Assembly (NCBI RefSeq): GCF_948329515.1
Contig: NZ_CAOJCN010000014.1
Coordinates: 1-64,000 of the forward strand
Direction of reading: 5' to 3'
Source: Cohnella rhizoplanae
GTDB taxonomy: Bacteria; Bacillota; Bacilli; Paenibacillales; Paenibacillaceae
Length of the DNA stretch: 64,000 nucleotides
The notes under the pieces: generated by a model
Told to the model about the DNA's origin: nothing
Seen by the model: the letters and a program-made list of their open reading frames with translations, nothing else
Database searches by the model: none
Part shown: piece after piece, positions 17,094 through 25,036 of the stretch
Layout: each line of letters begins with the position of its first letter
Numbering within the stretch: position 1 is the stretch's first letter
Position numbers and translations under genes: made by a program

Positions 17094-19409
17094 ATGGAGG
17101 CTGGCATGAATCTCGAGGCGAGCATGAATGGGGAAGCGGGCGCGGAATGGGAGACTGGCATTGAAAATACGATCCATCGTTGGGCCGACTGCTACATCTC
17201 CGTCGCGGGAGACCGGATCATCGCTGGCAACGACCGCCTTGAGCGCGTCTGGTCGACGGCAGGCGGCTGGCCGGAGAGCCTGTCGCTGCTGGACAAGGCG
17301 CGGGGCGAGGAATGGCTGGCGGCGGTTGGAGAGGCTGCATTAGGCGACGCTGGGATTGGCGGGGCTGGGGTGAGAAGCGCTGAGACGGGCAACGCGATGT
17401 TGGATGAAGCCGGGATGATCGGCGCGGCCGCTGGACGCCTGACAGCAATCCGCGTCGATTGCCGGGAGGACGGCGACTGCGGACTCTCGCGCCCGCATCT
17501 GCGCGCGGACGCCGATATGCGGCTCCCCGGGGACGGACGAATTCTGCGCCTAAGCTTGTGGCTGTATCCGCAGGCGTCGTTCATGCGGCAGCAATATACA
17601 TTGCTGGCGGCTAAGAGCGAGGCAGCGTCCGAGCTTTCTTTGAAGGCTCTCCCCTCCCCGGCTCAGTCGGACGAGTCGCCGCTTGCCGTTGCCGCCCCTC
17701 CTTCCATTGCCGTCATCGCGCTGGACGCCAACAATCGCGAGGCCGCGAACCTTGGCGCGCTGCCTTGCATCGAACGATTCGCGCTGCGCGAGCTCCATAC
17801 GCGGTGGGAGAGCGTGCGCCTCAGCGACCGTACGGATACGACCAACAACCTGGTCGCGCGGGAGCGAGGCCTGTTGTTCGTCAACGAGCGCAGGGCATTG
17901 CGGGGCAACGCGCTGCTGCTTGGCGGCACGCTGCGTTCTTGCGGTCTGCTCCTCCTGAAGGAAGGGCCTGCGCACGCGGCGCGGCCGGACGAACCGGACG
18001 ACGATTATCGCTTCGTGGGCCTCCGCCTCGAGTCGCTCGATGCGCACTGGGATTTGGCGGGTGCGGGAGAAGCCGTCGGATGCGCGCTGATGGTCGGCGT
18101 CCATGACGGGACCGAGTACGGCGCGTATTCGCTGCTTCACGCCTACCATCGGGCGGTACGGGTATTTCGGCCGGAGCTGGACGCGTACGTCATGAGCAAC
18201 ACCTGGGGGGACCGGTCCAAGGACAGCCGCGTCACCGACGCCTTCATCGCCGGGGAGCTGCGTGCGGCGGCGGCGCTCGGCATCGACATCTGCCAGATCG
18301 ACGACGGCTGGCAAAATGGCGTGACGGTCAACTCCGTGCTCGCGAAATCCAGCGGCGACGGGCGCTGGGGCGATTACTACAGCGGCGGTGGCGACTTCTG
18401 GAGCGTGCATCCCGAGCGCTTTCCCCAAGGATTCGGTCCGACGGTTGCGCTGGCCGCGCGTCTCGGCGTCCGGCTCGGACTCTGGTATTCGCCCGACGCG
18501 ACGGACGATTACGCCCTTTGGCGGCGCGATGCCCGGACGCTGCTGGAGCTGCACGGATCTTACGGAATTAACCACTTCAAGCTCGATGGCATCGATCTCG
18601 GCTCGTCGACCGGCAAGCGCAGGTTGCTGCAGCTGATGCGCACAGTCGTCACGGAGTCGCTCGGCGCGGTCCGCTTCAATCTGGACATGACGGCGCAGCG
18701 TCGGCTCGGTTACTACGCAGACGGGCCTTTCGGAAGCCTTTTTCTCGAAAACCGCTACACGGACTGGCGCAACTATTATCCGCACTGGACGCTTCGCAAC
18801 CTGTGGAGCCTAGCGCCCTACGTGCCGGTGCAGAGCCTGCAAGCCGAATTCCTCAACGTAAACCGCAACCGCGAGCTTTATGGAGACGATCCGCTGTCGC
18901 CTTATGCCTGTGGGCAGGCTTATACCTTCGGCGTGACCGCCTTCGCAAGTCCGCTCGCCTGGATGGAGCTGTCGAGCCTTGACGAGGTGCAGGCTTCGCT
19001 GCTCTCCTCGCTGCTGCACGCCTTACGGCCTCATCGCGCAGAGATCGCGAGCGGCCATATCCTGCCGCTGGGCGACGAGCCGTCCGGCACGGGCTGGACC
19101 GGATTGCAGAGCATTGCGGCGCATGCAAATGCAGCGGCGAATGCGGACGCCGCTGCGGATCCGGCAGCCGAATCCGGTTATCTGCTCATCGTCCGGGAAC
19201 GGAGTGCCGCCCCCGCCAAGACTTACCGGCTGTGGGGGCGAACTGCCGGTGAGCTCCGCATCCACACGGTGGCGCGCCTGCGCGAGCGGGACATCATGGA
19301 CGCTGGGTCGAAACAAGAATTCGGCATCCAGGCGGACGATCGCGGCGAGTTCACATTCACGCTGCCCGCACCGCTGACTTTCGCCATTTACAAATATGAG
19401 AAAAACTGA
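17094..19409 (+). CDS. GH36-like alpha-galactosidase (clan GH-D)
   Basis: A 771-residue cytoplasmic glycosidase without signal peptide. The TIM barrel contains QIDDGWQNG (Asp403-Asp404) and HFKLDGID (Asp498), which correspond to the clan GH-D pattern where the Asp after Lys-x is the nucleophile. An N-terminal beta-sandwich and a small C-terminal beta domain complete the family layout. The sequence is divergent from classic melibiases, so the sugar specificity is uncertain (alpha-galactoside or a related alpha-linked sugar). ATG 17094 is set by GGAAGGAG 7-8 nt upstream; upstream residues in frame are AT-rich and not protein-like. Alanine/glycine-rich stretches occur near residues 1-25, 80-120 and 680-700. 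It is divergent from an AraC regulator that probably activates it. Confidence 0.78.
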   Translation: MEAGMNLEASMNGEAGAEWETGIENTIHRWADCYISVAGDRIIAGNDRLERVWSTAGGWPESLSLLDKARGEEWLAAVGEAALGDAGIGGAGVRSAETGNAMLDEAGMIGAAAGRLTAIRVDCREDGDCGLSRPHLRADADMRLPGDGRILRLSLWLYPQASFMRQQYTLLAAKSEAASELSLKALPSPAQSDESPLAVAAPPSIAVIALDANNREAANLGALPCIERFALRELHTRWESVRLSDRTDTTNNLVARERGLLFVNERRALRGNALLLGGTLRSCGLLLLKEGPAHAARPDEPDDDYRFVGLRLESLDAHWDLAGAGEAVGCALMVGVHDGTEYGAYSLLHAYHRAVRVFRPELDAYVMSNTWGDRSKDSRVTDAFIAGELRAAAALGIDICQIDDGWQNGVTVNSVLAKSSGDGRWGDYYSGGGDFWSVHPERFPQGFGPTVALAARLGVRLGLWYSPDATDDYALWRRDARTLLELHGSYGINHFKLDGIDLGSSTGKRRLLQLMRTVVTESLGAVRFNLDMTAQRRLGYYADGPFGSLFLENRYTDWRNYYPHWTLRNLWSLAPYVPVQSLQAEFLNVNRNRELYGDDPLSPYACGQAYTFGVTAFASPLAWMELSSLDEVQASLLSSLLHALRPHRAEIASGHILPLGDEPSGTGWTGLQSIAAHANAAANADAAADPAAESGYLLIVRERSAAPAKTYRLWGRTAGELRIHTVARLRERDIMDAGSKQEFGIQADDRGEFTFTLPAPLTFAIYKYEKN

Positions 19410-19522
19410 ATTGCCAAAGGACGCCCGCGTATCAGGTAAACCTGTCGTTTGAGTTGGCCTTTTTCTTATGGCGTATTTATTCCATTTACTGGATCCACTG
19501 AGTGAGTGACTCTCTCTTTGTG
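19410..19522. other. Intergenic region after the GH36 gene
   Basis: Contains CAGGT-AA-ACCTG within a loose CCAA/TTGG hairpin followed by five Ts (about 19412-19467), a possible but imperfect terminator for the GH36 gene. Nothing else recognised. Confidence 0.35.
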
Positions 19523-19856
19523 CGTTTTAACGATATCCCCCTCAATCAGGAAAACCCGTCAGGTGCGGCGCAGCAAAGATCTAGGGGTAAGAAGCGGCCT
19601 AGCGGATGACAGGCTGGCATGCATCCAAAGCGGATGTGAGCGGTGAGTCGGCTGTTCTGATGGAGGGCGGACTGGGGAAAGGCGGGTCAGATGGAGGGCG
19701 GGTCAGACGGAAGGCATTTCTGACGGAAATCGGTTCTGACGGAAATCGGTTCTGACGCAAGGCGGTTCTGACGGAAATCGGTTCTGACGCAAGGCGGTTC
19801 TGGCGCAAGACGGCTCTGCGAAGGCGATCCTGAATAAAGGGGATATCGTTAAAACG
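19523..19856. mobile_element. MITE-like element with perfect 18-bp terminal inverted repeats
   Basis: CGTTTTAACGATATCCCC at 19523-19540 is exactly inverted at 19839-19856, and similarity continues inward (CTCAATCAGG against TTTATTCAGG), giving about 28-bp imperfect arms around a 334-bp segment without any gene. The inside holds a 16-bp tandem repeat array. No clear target-site duplication is seen. A small non-autonomous element or REP-like repeat pair is likely. Confidence 0.5.
19684..19825. repeat. Tandem 16-bp repeats (about 9 units)
   Basis: Units run without gaps: three GGTTCTGACGGAAATC-type and three GGTTCTGACGCAAGGC-type copies flanked by weaker ones. The period of 16 is not a multiple of 3, so it is not a protein repeat. 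Further decayed units reach back to about 19653. Confidence 0.9.
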
Positions 19857-19904
19857 GGAAAAAACGATGCATGACAAGCGGTAATAAATCGGAGTTCGCC
19901 TGTC

Positions 19905-20317
19905 CTATTCGCGCATTGCGTCCAGCACCGCACGTAAGACCGCGCCTAAGTCTGCACGGCACTCGCCACCTCCCGTGCCCGGGCCGTAGACATCCAGCTC
20001 GTTAATCGTCCAATGCCAGAAGCCGTCATTCCCGGTTTGGGTAATCTCGATATACCGGGCATCTTGCGGTTCCCGGCTGATTCGGAGCAACTGCGCGCTT
20101 ACCGCGCTGTCGTTGCCGGCGTCCAGCGCTCTCCGTCCGTGGACAGCTCCACTTGGTAGCCGCGTGCATAATCGAACGCTGCGTTCGCGCTGCGTCCAGC
20201 CAAACGCCGTTCGTGCGGTTCGATTTGCCCATGTCGAGCTGGTACCGCTCCCCGCCGACTCGTCCAGCCGCGGTCGACCTCTGCCGCTGCCGAATTTGAC
20301 GACGCGCAGCCCCTCAT
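19905..20317 (-). pseudogene. Frameshifted remnant of an F5/8 type C (discoidin/CBM32) domain
   Basis: Three consecutive pieces of one discoidin domain are found in three frames of the minus strand: GERYQLDMGKSNRTNGVWLDA, then FDYARGYQVELSTDGERWTPA, then ARYIEITQTGNDGFWHWTINELDVYG. Together they follow the family order (lDLG core, RGYxVxxSTDGxxW, ARYIxIxQTG...W.I.ELxVYG). At least two frameshifts are needed, so the reading is broken. The domain usually ends a secreted glycosidase; the catalytic part is absent here, so most of the gene has been lost. Confidence 0.75.
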
Positions 20318-20345
20318 CGCTCCCTCCTATGGTTTTTATCATACG

Positions 20346-20369
20346 CTGCTGACATATTGTTGTCAGTAG
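20346..20369. promoter_or_regulatory. Palindrome upstream of the VOC gene
   Basis: CTGACA and TGTCAG flank 6 bp, extended by matching outer CT/AG. It lies 80 nt before the gene start in an AT-rich stretch and could be an operator; no cognate regulator is seen. Confidence 0.35.
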
Positions 20370-20448
20370 TGTTTTTGTATAGTCGAAGCTAATAATCGTA
20401 AAGGAGTTGGAGATAAATGAGGCGTATTTTATGGGAGGATGGTAGCTC

Positions 20449-20853
20449 GTGAATTTAGTTTCTGTACGCGTCATTACCGACGACGTAGATCGTCTCGTGG
20501 AGTTCTATGAGAAAATCATGGGTGTCTCGGCTGAACGCCCCGCGCCCGTCTTTGCCGAACTCGTTACGCCATCGTGCACTCTGGCGATCGGCCACTCCCA
20601 GACAGTGCAGTTGTTCGGCGCTGGTTCCGCGGTGGCGGCCGACAATCACACGGTCATCATCGAGTTCAGCGTCCACGATGTCGATGCCGAATACGAGCGC
20701 TTAAAACCGTTTGTGGACGAGTGGGTAAAGGGACCTACCACGATGCCTTGGGGGAACCGCGCCATGCTGTTTCGCGATCCCGACGGCAACCTTGTTAATC
20801 TCTTCACGCCGGTGACCGAGGAAGCCATCAAGCGGTTTAGAGGAAGGCATTGA
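20449..20853 (+). CDS. VOC (glyoxalase/bleomycin-resistance) family protein
   Basis: A 134-residue protein with the paired beta-alpha-beta-beta-beta fold: VSVRVITDDVDRLVEFYEKIMG at the start, and the closing NRAMLFRDPDGNLVNLFTPV typical of the family. VOC proteins bind metal and act as glyoxalases, dioxygenases, epimerases or drug-binding proteins; length and sequence do not say which. Start is GTG 20449 with GGGAGG 10 nt upstream. It stands alone, convergent with the downstream isomerase gene, and shares its terminator. Confidence 0.88.
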   Translation: MNLVSVRVITDDVDRLVEFYEKIMGVSAERPAPVFAELVTPSCTLAIGHSQTVQLFGAGSAVAADNHTVIIEFSVHDVDAEYERLKPFVDEWVKGPTTMPWGNRAMLFRDPDGNLVNLFTPVTEEAIKRFRGRH

Positions 20854-20986
20854 CGGACGATCGTGCGCTGTGCCAGCTAGGTGAGCGGCGGCAGCGGTTC
20901 CGGCCGATCTGATCCTCTCGATTCGATTCTGCTTGGGATCGTTGAAGTCCCGCCGATTTATCCTTCAACTGTAAACGAATTCACAG

Positions 20987-21034
20987 AAAATCGGACATCC
21001 GGTTCTTTTGAACCGGATGTCCGATTTTTTGGAT
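20987..21034. terminator. Bidirectional terminator between convergent genes
   Basis: Perfect 19-bp stem around a TTTT loop (core CGGACATCCGGTTC) with A-run before and T-run after, so it works for the VOC gene (plus) and the isomerase gene (minus). Confidence 0.95.
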
Positions 21035-21048
21035 TTTAGCACCCGCTC

Positions 21049-21885
21049 TCAGACCTCCGTGCCGACGTCGAACGCTTCGCGCATCGATCGCAGCCCCCGG
21101 CTCGCGACCTCGTCGGCCCTCAGCCCGTCGAAGCCGGCGACGAAGAGCTCCAAGGACAGATAGCCCCCGTAGCCGATCCGGTGCAAGAGCTTCGCCGCAT
21201 CCCGCAGCGGTGCCACGCCCTCGCCCGGGAACACCCGGTCGCCGTCGCCGATCGTCTCCGGGCCGGGCGAGGCCGGGTAGTCGTTGGCATGGCAGATGCC
21301 GATCTCCGCACCCGTGAGCTCACCAAGTTCTTCGATCGCGCTCCCGCCCGTGTACATATGAAAAGGGTCGAGCAGCAGCTTGCCGTTCGCGACGCCGCTC
21401 CGGCGGAGGATGTCGCGGGCTTCGGCGAGCCCCGAGAGCTTGGGCGCCCTGCCCCAGAACTCGAGGTACGGCTCGACGCCGATGCCGCGCCCCAACTCGA
21501 CCAGTCGGGCAAACCGCGCGGCAAGCTCGTCCGCGGCGACATTCCCCACCTCGCCGAACGGCGGCGCAGCCACCGCGCCGCAGCCCAGCTTGGCCAGCAG
21601 CCGCATCTCCCGATCGGCCTGCGCGAAGGCGGACTCGCGGACCGCCTCGTCCTCGTCTGCCCACTTAAAGAATGCGATCGCGTTCGGAAAGGCGAGGCCG
21701 CTCTCGTCGAGGCAAGCCTTCAGCGCGGCAATCGTCCCGCCGCCCGCCAGATAACTCCCAATCTGCGGCACCCACAGTTCGATGCCCGCGTAACCCACCC
21801 TCGCCGCGACGGCGATCTGTTCCGGCACTTCGAGCTCGAACGGGAACAGCGTTGACGCGTTCAGCGCCGTTTTAAATGGAAACAT
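21049..21885 (-). CDS. Sugar phosphate isomerase/epimerase-like TIM-barrel protein
   Basis: A 278-residue xylose-isomerase-like (AP_endonuc_2) barrel. Signs: GYAGIELWVPQIG early, PYLEFWGRAPK mid-protein, KLLLDPFHMYTGGS and IGICHANDYPA, which supply Glu, Asp and His metal ligands, and YLSLELF near the end. Such enzymes isomerise or epimerise ketoses, keto-inositols or related sugars. Start ATG 21885 is chosen over a GC-rich 24-residue extension because AGGAGGGAT precedes it. Stands alone; a 750-nt non-coding stretch lies upstream. Substrate unknown. Confidence 0.82.
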   Translation of the reverse strand: MFPFKTALNASTLFPFELEVPEQIAVAARVGYAGIELWVPQIGSYLAGGGTIAALKACLDESGLAFPNAIAFFKWADEDEAVRESAFAQADREMRLLAKLGCGAVAAPPFGEVGNVAADELAARFARLVELGRGIGVEPYLEFWGRAPKLSGLAEARDILRRSGVANGKLLLDPFHMYTGGSAIEELGELTGAEIGICHANDYPASPGPETIGDGDRVFPGEGVAPLRDAAKLLHRIGYGGYLSLELFVAGFDGLRADEVASRGLRSMREAFDVGTEV

Positions 21886-22582
21886 CGTGTTATCCCTCCT
21901 CCGTATCGCTCGGCCGGCCGCCCATTGCGGAACTTTTCCGCAATTCCCGCATCCCATACGGGTTCCGCCGCCGCCTACTTTCCCCTATCAAAATCTCCCG
22001 CTCTCCCGACTGACCGAACGGGCCCTGGGAATCCCGTATATCCGTCACCTTCCAAATCCATTAGTAACACCGGTCAAAACCAAAGTCAACGGCGAAACGG
22101 CACGAATGCCAAGATGCTTTTCAAGCGCCTTCATTGCCGGGCTGTAAGGAGGGGCCGCTCAGCTCCACGGCGGACAATGCCGGCAAGACGCGCGGGCCAG
22201 ATTGAGGAAAAGGGAGAATACGGATGGACGATCGCCAGGTAACAGATCCATGGTCCGCTAACGAGTCTGCCGCTCTTTCACTCTTTCACTCTGCCGCTCC
22301 AATCTGGGCTGTAGCCCGCGGTTTGAGCGAGATAAAGGATCTGGTCCGCAACAACCGCAAAATGTGCCTCATACGCCGAAATAACGGATCTACGGTCCGC
22401 AGACCGACCAGTATACGAGGAACGTAACAGCTGGCGGGATCTGGTGGGTTGAAGCGATGACGTGGGTGACGCACTGGAGGTTCGAAGCACTGGTGGGGTC
22501 GAAACACTGGCGGGGTCGAAGCGCTGGCAGGGGTGGAGCACGGCGGGGTTGAAGCGCTGGCGGGGTGCATGACCGCATAAAG
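21886..22582. other. Repeat-rich non-coding stretch
   Basis: No gene is supported. It contains three copies of a GGATCnnnGGTCCGC-like motif (22242-22258, 22335-22349, 22383-22400) and the 17-bp repeats listed next. The far right, next to the isomerase start, should hold that gene's promoter; no clear one is seen. Confidence 0.5.
22485..22568. repeat. Degenerate 17-bp tandem repeats
   Basis: Five adjoining units resembling AAGCACTGGTGGGGTCG, 15-18 bp each, just before the SDR gene terminator. Not in frame with any protein. Confidence 0.75.
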
Positions 22583-22624
22583 CATCGACCCCGGTTCGCG
22601 CGAATAGCGGAACGGGGGTCGATG
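22583..22624 (-). terminator. Terminator after the SDR gene
   Basis: CATCGACCCC / GGGGTCGATG form a perfect 10-bp stem, extended inside by GTTC/GAAC. The minus strand continues CTTTATG, a weak T-run. Confidence 0.65.
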
Positions 22625-22636
22625 GCCAAAGTGTGC

Positions 22637-23503
22637 TCAGTCTGTGTAGACGGTCGATCGGCTTAGCGCCTCGTGCTTCATGTCCGATTCCGCCAGGCGC
22701 TTCGCCCCTTCTTGGGCAAGTTGATACGCGGTCGTGCCCAGCAGCAGCCGCACCGGCGGGTCTGTCATCTCCGTCAGCTCCCGCACGACGGCCGCGATCT
22801 TGGCCGGATCGCTTAGCTGGCCGACCCGCTCTTCCGGCGTCGCGGCGTTCATGCGCTGCAGATGCGCGGCCACCGCCCCGATGACCGGCCGGTAGGGCTC
22901 GCTGATCGGCGGGATCTTCATGGACGAGCCAGCCCAGTCCGTGGCGATGCCGCCGGGCTCGACGGCCGTCACCTTGATGCCCAGCGAGGCGACTTCCTTC
23001 GCCAGCACCTCCGCAAATCCGTTGACGGCGAATTTAGCGCTCTGGTAGGCGCCGAGACCCGCTGTCCCGATCCGCCCTCCGACGGAAGAGATATTGATGA
23101 TGGAGCCTCGCCCCCGTTCGCGCATCCCGGGCAGAACAGCCTTCGTAGTATAGACGACCCCTAAGAAATTCGCGGCTACCTGATCCTGAAAATCCGCGAT
23201 CTCCATATCTTCGATCGAAGACAAATTCGCGTAGCCCGCATTGTTGACGAGAACGTCGATTTTTCCGAAGCGGCTCACTCCTTGCTCTACTGCGGTCAGC
23301 ACTTCTCCGTAATTCGTCACATCCAGCTTGAGCGGAAATACGCTGTCTCCGAACTCATCGACCAAGCGACTTAATGCAGCCGGATCGCGCGCGGTCGCGA
23401 CGACCCGGTCACCGTGCCGCAGCGCTTCTACCGCGATCTCGCGCCCCAAGCCGCGCGAACTGCCGGTAACCATCCATACTTTATCGGATACTTTATCGGA
23501 CAT
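22637..23503 (-). CDS. Short-chain dehydrogenase/reductase
   Basis: A 288-residue classical SDR. Cofactor site TGSSRGLG (residues about 13-20), NNAG at about 87-90, catalytic Ser in INISSVGG and YQSAK (Tyr-x-x-x-Lys). An Arg after the second strand (ATARD) suggests NADP(H). C-terminal extension TPEERVGQLSDPAKIAAVVREL is typical of SDRs in the oxidoreductase group that is often paired with a MerR regulator. It is transcribed divergently from a MerR gene through a MerR-type promoter, so its product may help handle a reactive or toxic carbonyl; that is inference. Start ATG 23503 has GAGGTGG upstream. Confidence 0.9.
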   Translation of the reverse strand: MSDKVSDKVWMVTGSSRGLGREIAVEALRHGDRVVATARDPAALSRLVDEFGDSVFPLKLDVTNYGEVLTAVEQGVSRFGKIDVLVNNAGYANLSSIEDMEIADFQDQVAANFLGVVYTTKAVLPGMRERGRGSIINISSVGGRIGTAGLGAYQSAKFAVNGFAEVLAKEVASLGIKVTAVEPGGIATDWAGSSMKIPPISEPYRPVIGAVAAHLQRMNAATPEERVGQLSDPAKIAAVVRELTEMTDPPVRLLLGTTAYQLAQEGAKRLAESDMKHEALSRSTVYTD

Positions 23504-23533
23504 TCGAATCCACCTCGCTTCGTAGTAAAATGA

Positions 23534-23564
23534 AGTATACTAAGTTCGAGTTACTCGAAGTCAA
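23534..23564 (-). promoter_or_regulatory. MerR-type promoter with 19-bp spacer driving the SDR gene
   Basis: On the minus strand, TTGACT (23564-23559) and TATACT (23539-23534) are 19 bp apart. The spacer holds the perfect dyad TTCGAGT-A-ACTCGAA (23545-23559). Over-long spacers with the dyad inside are the hallmark of promoters twisted into activity by MerR-family activators; the MerR gene starts 20 bp away in the other direction. Confidence 0.85.
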
Positions 23565-23584
23565 CCCCAGGAAGGTGCGCGACG

Positions 23585-23962
23585 ATGGCCTATTCCGTTA
23601 AAGAAGTAGCCGAGAAGTTTCAGATCTCGCCCCATACGGTTCGTTACTATACGGACCTGGACTTGATCCCGGGCGTGGAGCGCGATCTGAATAACCGCCG
23701 CGTGTTCGGGGACGCCGCGCTGGGCTGGCTCAAGACGATCATCGCGTTCAGGACGGCGGGCATGTCGGTGGAATCGATTCAAAATTACCTGGCGTTGTAT
23801 GAGAAAGGCGATGCGACAATCCCGGAGCGCTATGAATTGTTAGTGGTTCAGCAGCAGGCCGTGGCGGAAAAACTAGAAGAGCTGAGGAAGCAAATGAACG
23901 TCATCAATGAGAAGGTCGCCACTTATTATGACCGGATTCACAGGTCATCATCGAGATCATAA
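23585..23962 (+). CDS. MerR-family transcriptional regulator
   Basis: A 125-residue MerR protein: winged helix YSVKEVAEKFQISPHTVRYYTDLDLIPGVERDLNNRRVFGDAAL, then the helical dimerisation part IIAFRTAGMSVESIQNYLALYEKGDATIPERYELL and a coiled coil (QQQAVAEKLEELRKQMNVINEKVATYYD). No Cys-rich metal site at the C-terminus, so it is closer to the small redox/organic-signal group (AdhR-like) than to metal sensors. AGGAAGG precedes ATG 23585. Divergent from the SDR gene, its likely target. Confidence 0.92.
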   Translation: MAYSVKEVAEKFQISPHTVRYYTDLDLIPGVERDLNNRRVFGDAALGWLKTIIAFRTAGMSVESIQNYLALYEKGDATIPERYELLVVQQQAVAEKLEELRKQMNVINEKVATYYDRIHRSSSRS

Positions 23963-23965
23963 TAA

Positions 23966-24013
23966 AGCCGGAAACGGCACCCGGGACGCCTCGCCCCATT
24001 GCCATCTCCGGCT
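23966..24013 (-). terminator. Probable terminator of the mannosidase operon
   Basis: On the minus strand AGCCGG...CCGGCT and GGCA...TGCC pair with an internal loop, followed by TTTATTAT. It follows the last operon gene by 40 nt. Confidence 0.5.
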
Positions 24014-24053
24014 TGCTCTTCGATCGTCCTTACTCCGTCTGCCTAAAAGGTAC

Positions 24054-25001
24054 TTACCGCCCCAGCAGCGCTTCCTCGCGCTCGCGGAAGTACGACGCCG
24101 TCCGCAGCACCATGCGGTCCAGCGCCGCCTTGTCCGGCTTGCCGTACATGGCCGGGTACGGATCTCCGCCGGGACCGAGCGGCTCCGGCGTCACGTAGCG
24201 CCCGTCGCGGTTGAAGCCGAGTACGTACAGCGCCATGATCACCGTGTCCAGATCGAGCGAGCCGTCGCCGAGCGCGCCCCGGTTGCTGTCGGCCATGTGC
24301 AGGTTGATCAAGCGGTCGCCGGCCGCCAGCAGCGCCTCGCCGATGTGCGACTCCTCGGATTGCATATGGTAGACGTCGGCGTTGATATGCTGCACGCCCG
24401 GATGGTTCACGGCGTTAATATAAGCTTCCGCGTCCGCGATCGTGTGCACGAAGCTCGTCTCGGCGGAGCGGATCGGCTCGATGGCCGCCTTCACGCCGTG
24501 CGCGACGAACAGGTCGGCGACGAGCCGGAGCGTCTCGGCGCTGCGCGCGAGCTCCATCTCGTCGTACTTGCCCGGCCGGCCGACCGCGCCAGGCACGACG
24601 AGAAGGTACGAGCCCCCGACCGATGCGGTGAACTCGATCTCGCGCTTCAGATAGTCGACGGCGGCCTGGCGCTGGAAGGCGCGGTTGCTGGACAGGTCGT
24701 TGTCCGCGGAGAACATGCCGCAGGTGCCGGCGACCTTGATCCCGTGCGCGCCCAGGATGTCCAGCGTCTCATCCTTCCGGTATCCAAGGTCCGGCCCGTA
24801 ATGATTGCCGTGCAGCTCGATGAATTCGATGCCTGCCTGTTGCAGCCGCTTGGCCGTGTCCGCCAGCGTCTCCATGCCGAAGCCCCAGTTGCTCCACGAC
24901 AGGCTCAGCCGCCGCTCCAGACGCTTGGGGTCGTTCTTTTTTAACGCCTCGAACGCTTCGCGGATCTTCTCGTTTTTAATTTCGTAGGCTTGCAGGGACA
25001 T
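24054..25001 (-). CDS. Sugar phosphate isomerase/epimerase-like TIM-barrel protein
   Basis: A 315-residue xylose-isomerase-like barrel. Probable metal ligands lie in GIEFIELHGNHYG, VKAAIEPIRSAETS (Glu), QHINADVYHM (Asp, His) and LINLHMADSNRG (His). It resembles 3-epimerases and tagatose/psicose epimerase relatives rather than xylose isomerase itself, which is longer. ATG 25001 follows AGGAGAG by 9-10 nt; the frame upstream belongs to the neighbour's region. It lies 35 nt after the cupin gene as the last gene of a minus-strand operon with GH2 and glycosidase-like genes. Likely rearranges a sugar released by those enzymes; the sugar is unknown. Confidence 0.82.
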   Translation of the reverse strand: MSLQAYEIKNEKIREAFEALKKNDPKRLERRLSLSWSNWGFGMETLADTAKRLQQAGIEFIELHGNHYGPDLGYRKDETLDILGAHGIKVAGTCGMFSADNDLSSNRAFQRQAAVDYLKREIEFTASVGGSYLLVVPGAVGRPGKYDEMELARSAETLRLVADLFVAHGVKAAIEPIRSAETSFVHTIADAEAYINAVNHPGVQHINADVYHMQSEESHIGEALLAAGDRLINLHMADSNRGALGDGSLDLDTVIMALYVLGFNRDGRYVTPEPLGPGGDPYPAMYGKPDKAALDRMVLRTASYFREREEALLGR

Positions 25002-25036
25002 CGTTCTCAGCTCTCCTTTGTGGCGCGGTTGCCCGC

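Noticed and set aside
19684..19825. CRISPR-like short repeats
   Set aside because: 16-bp units have no spacers; simple tandem repeat.
20026..20232. Small intact gene within the discoidin remnant
   Set aside because: The frames only make sense together as pieces of one domain; none is complete.
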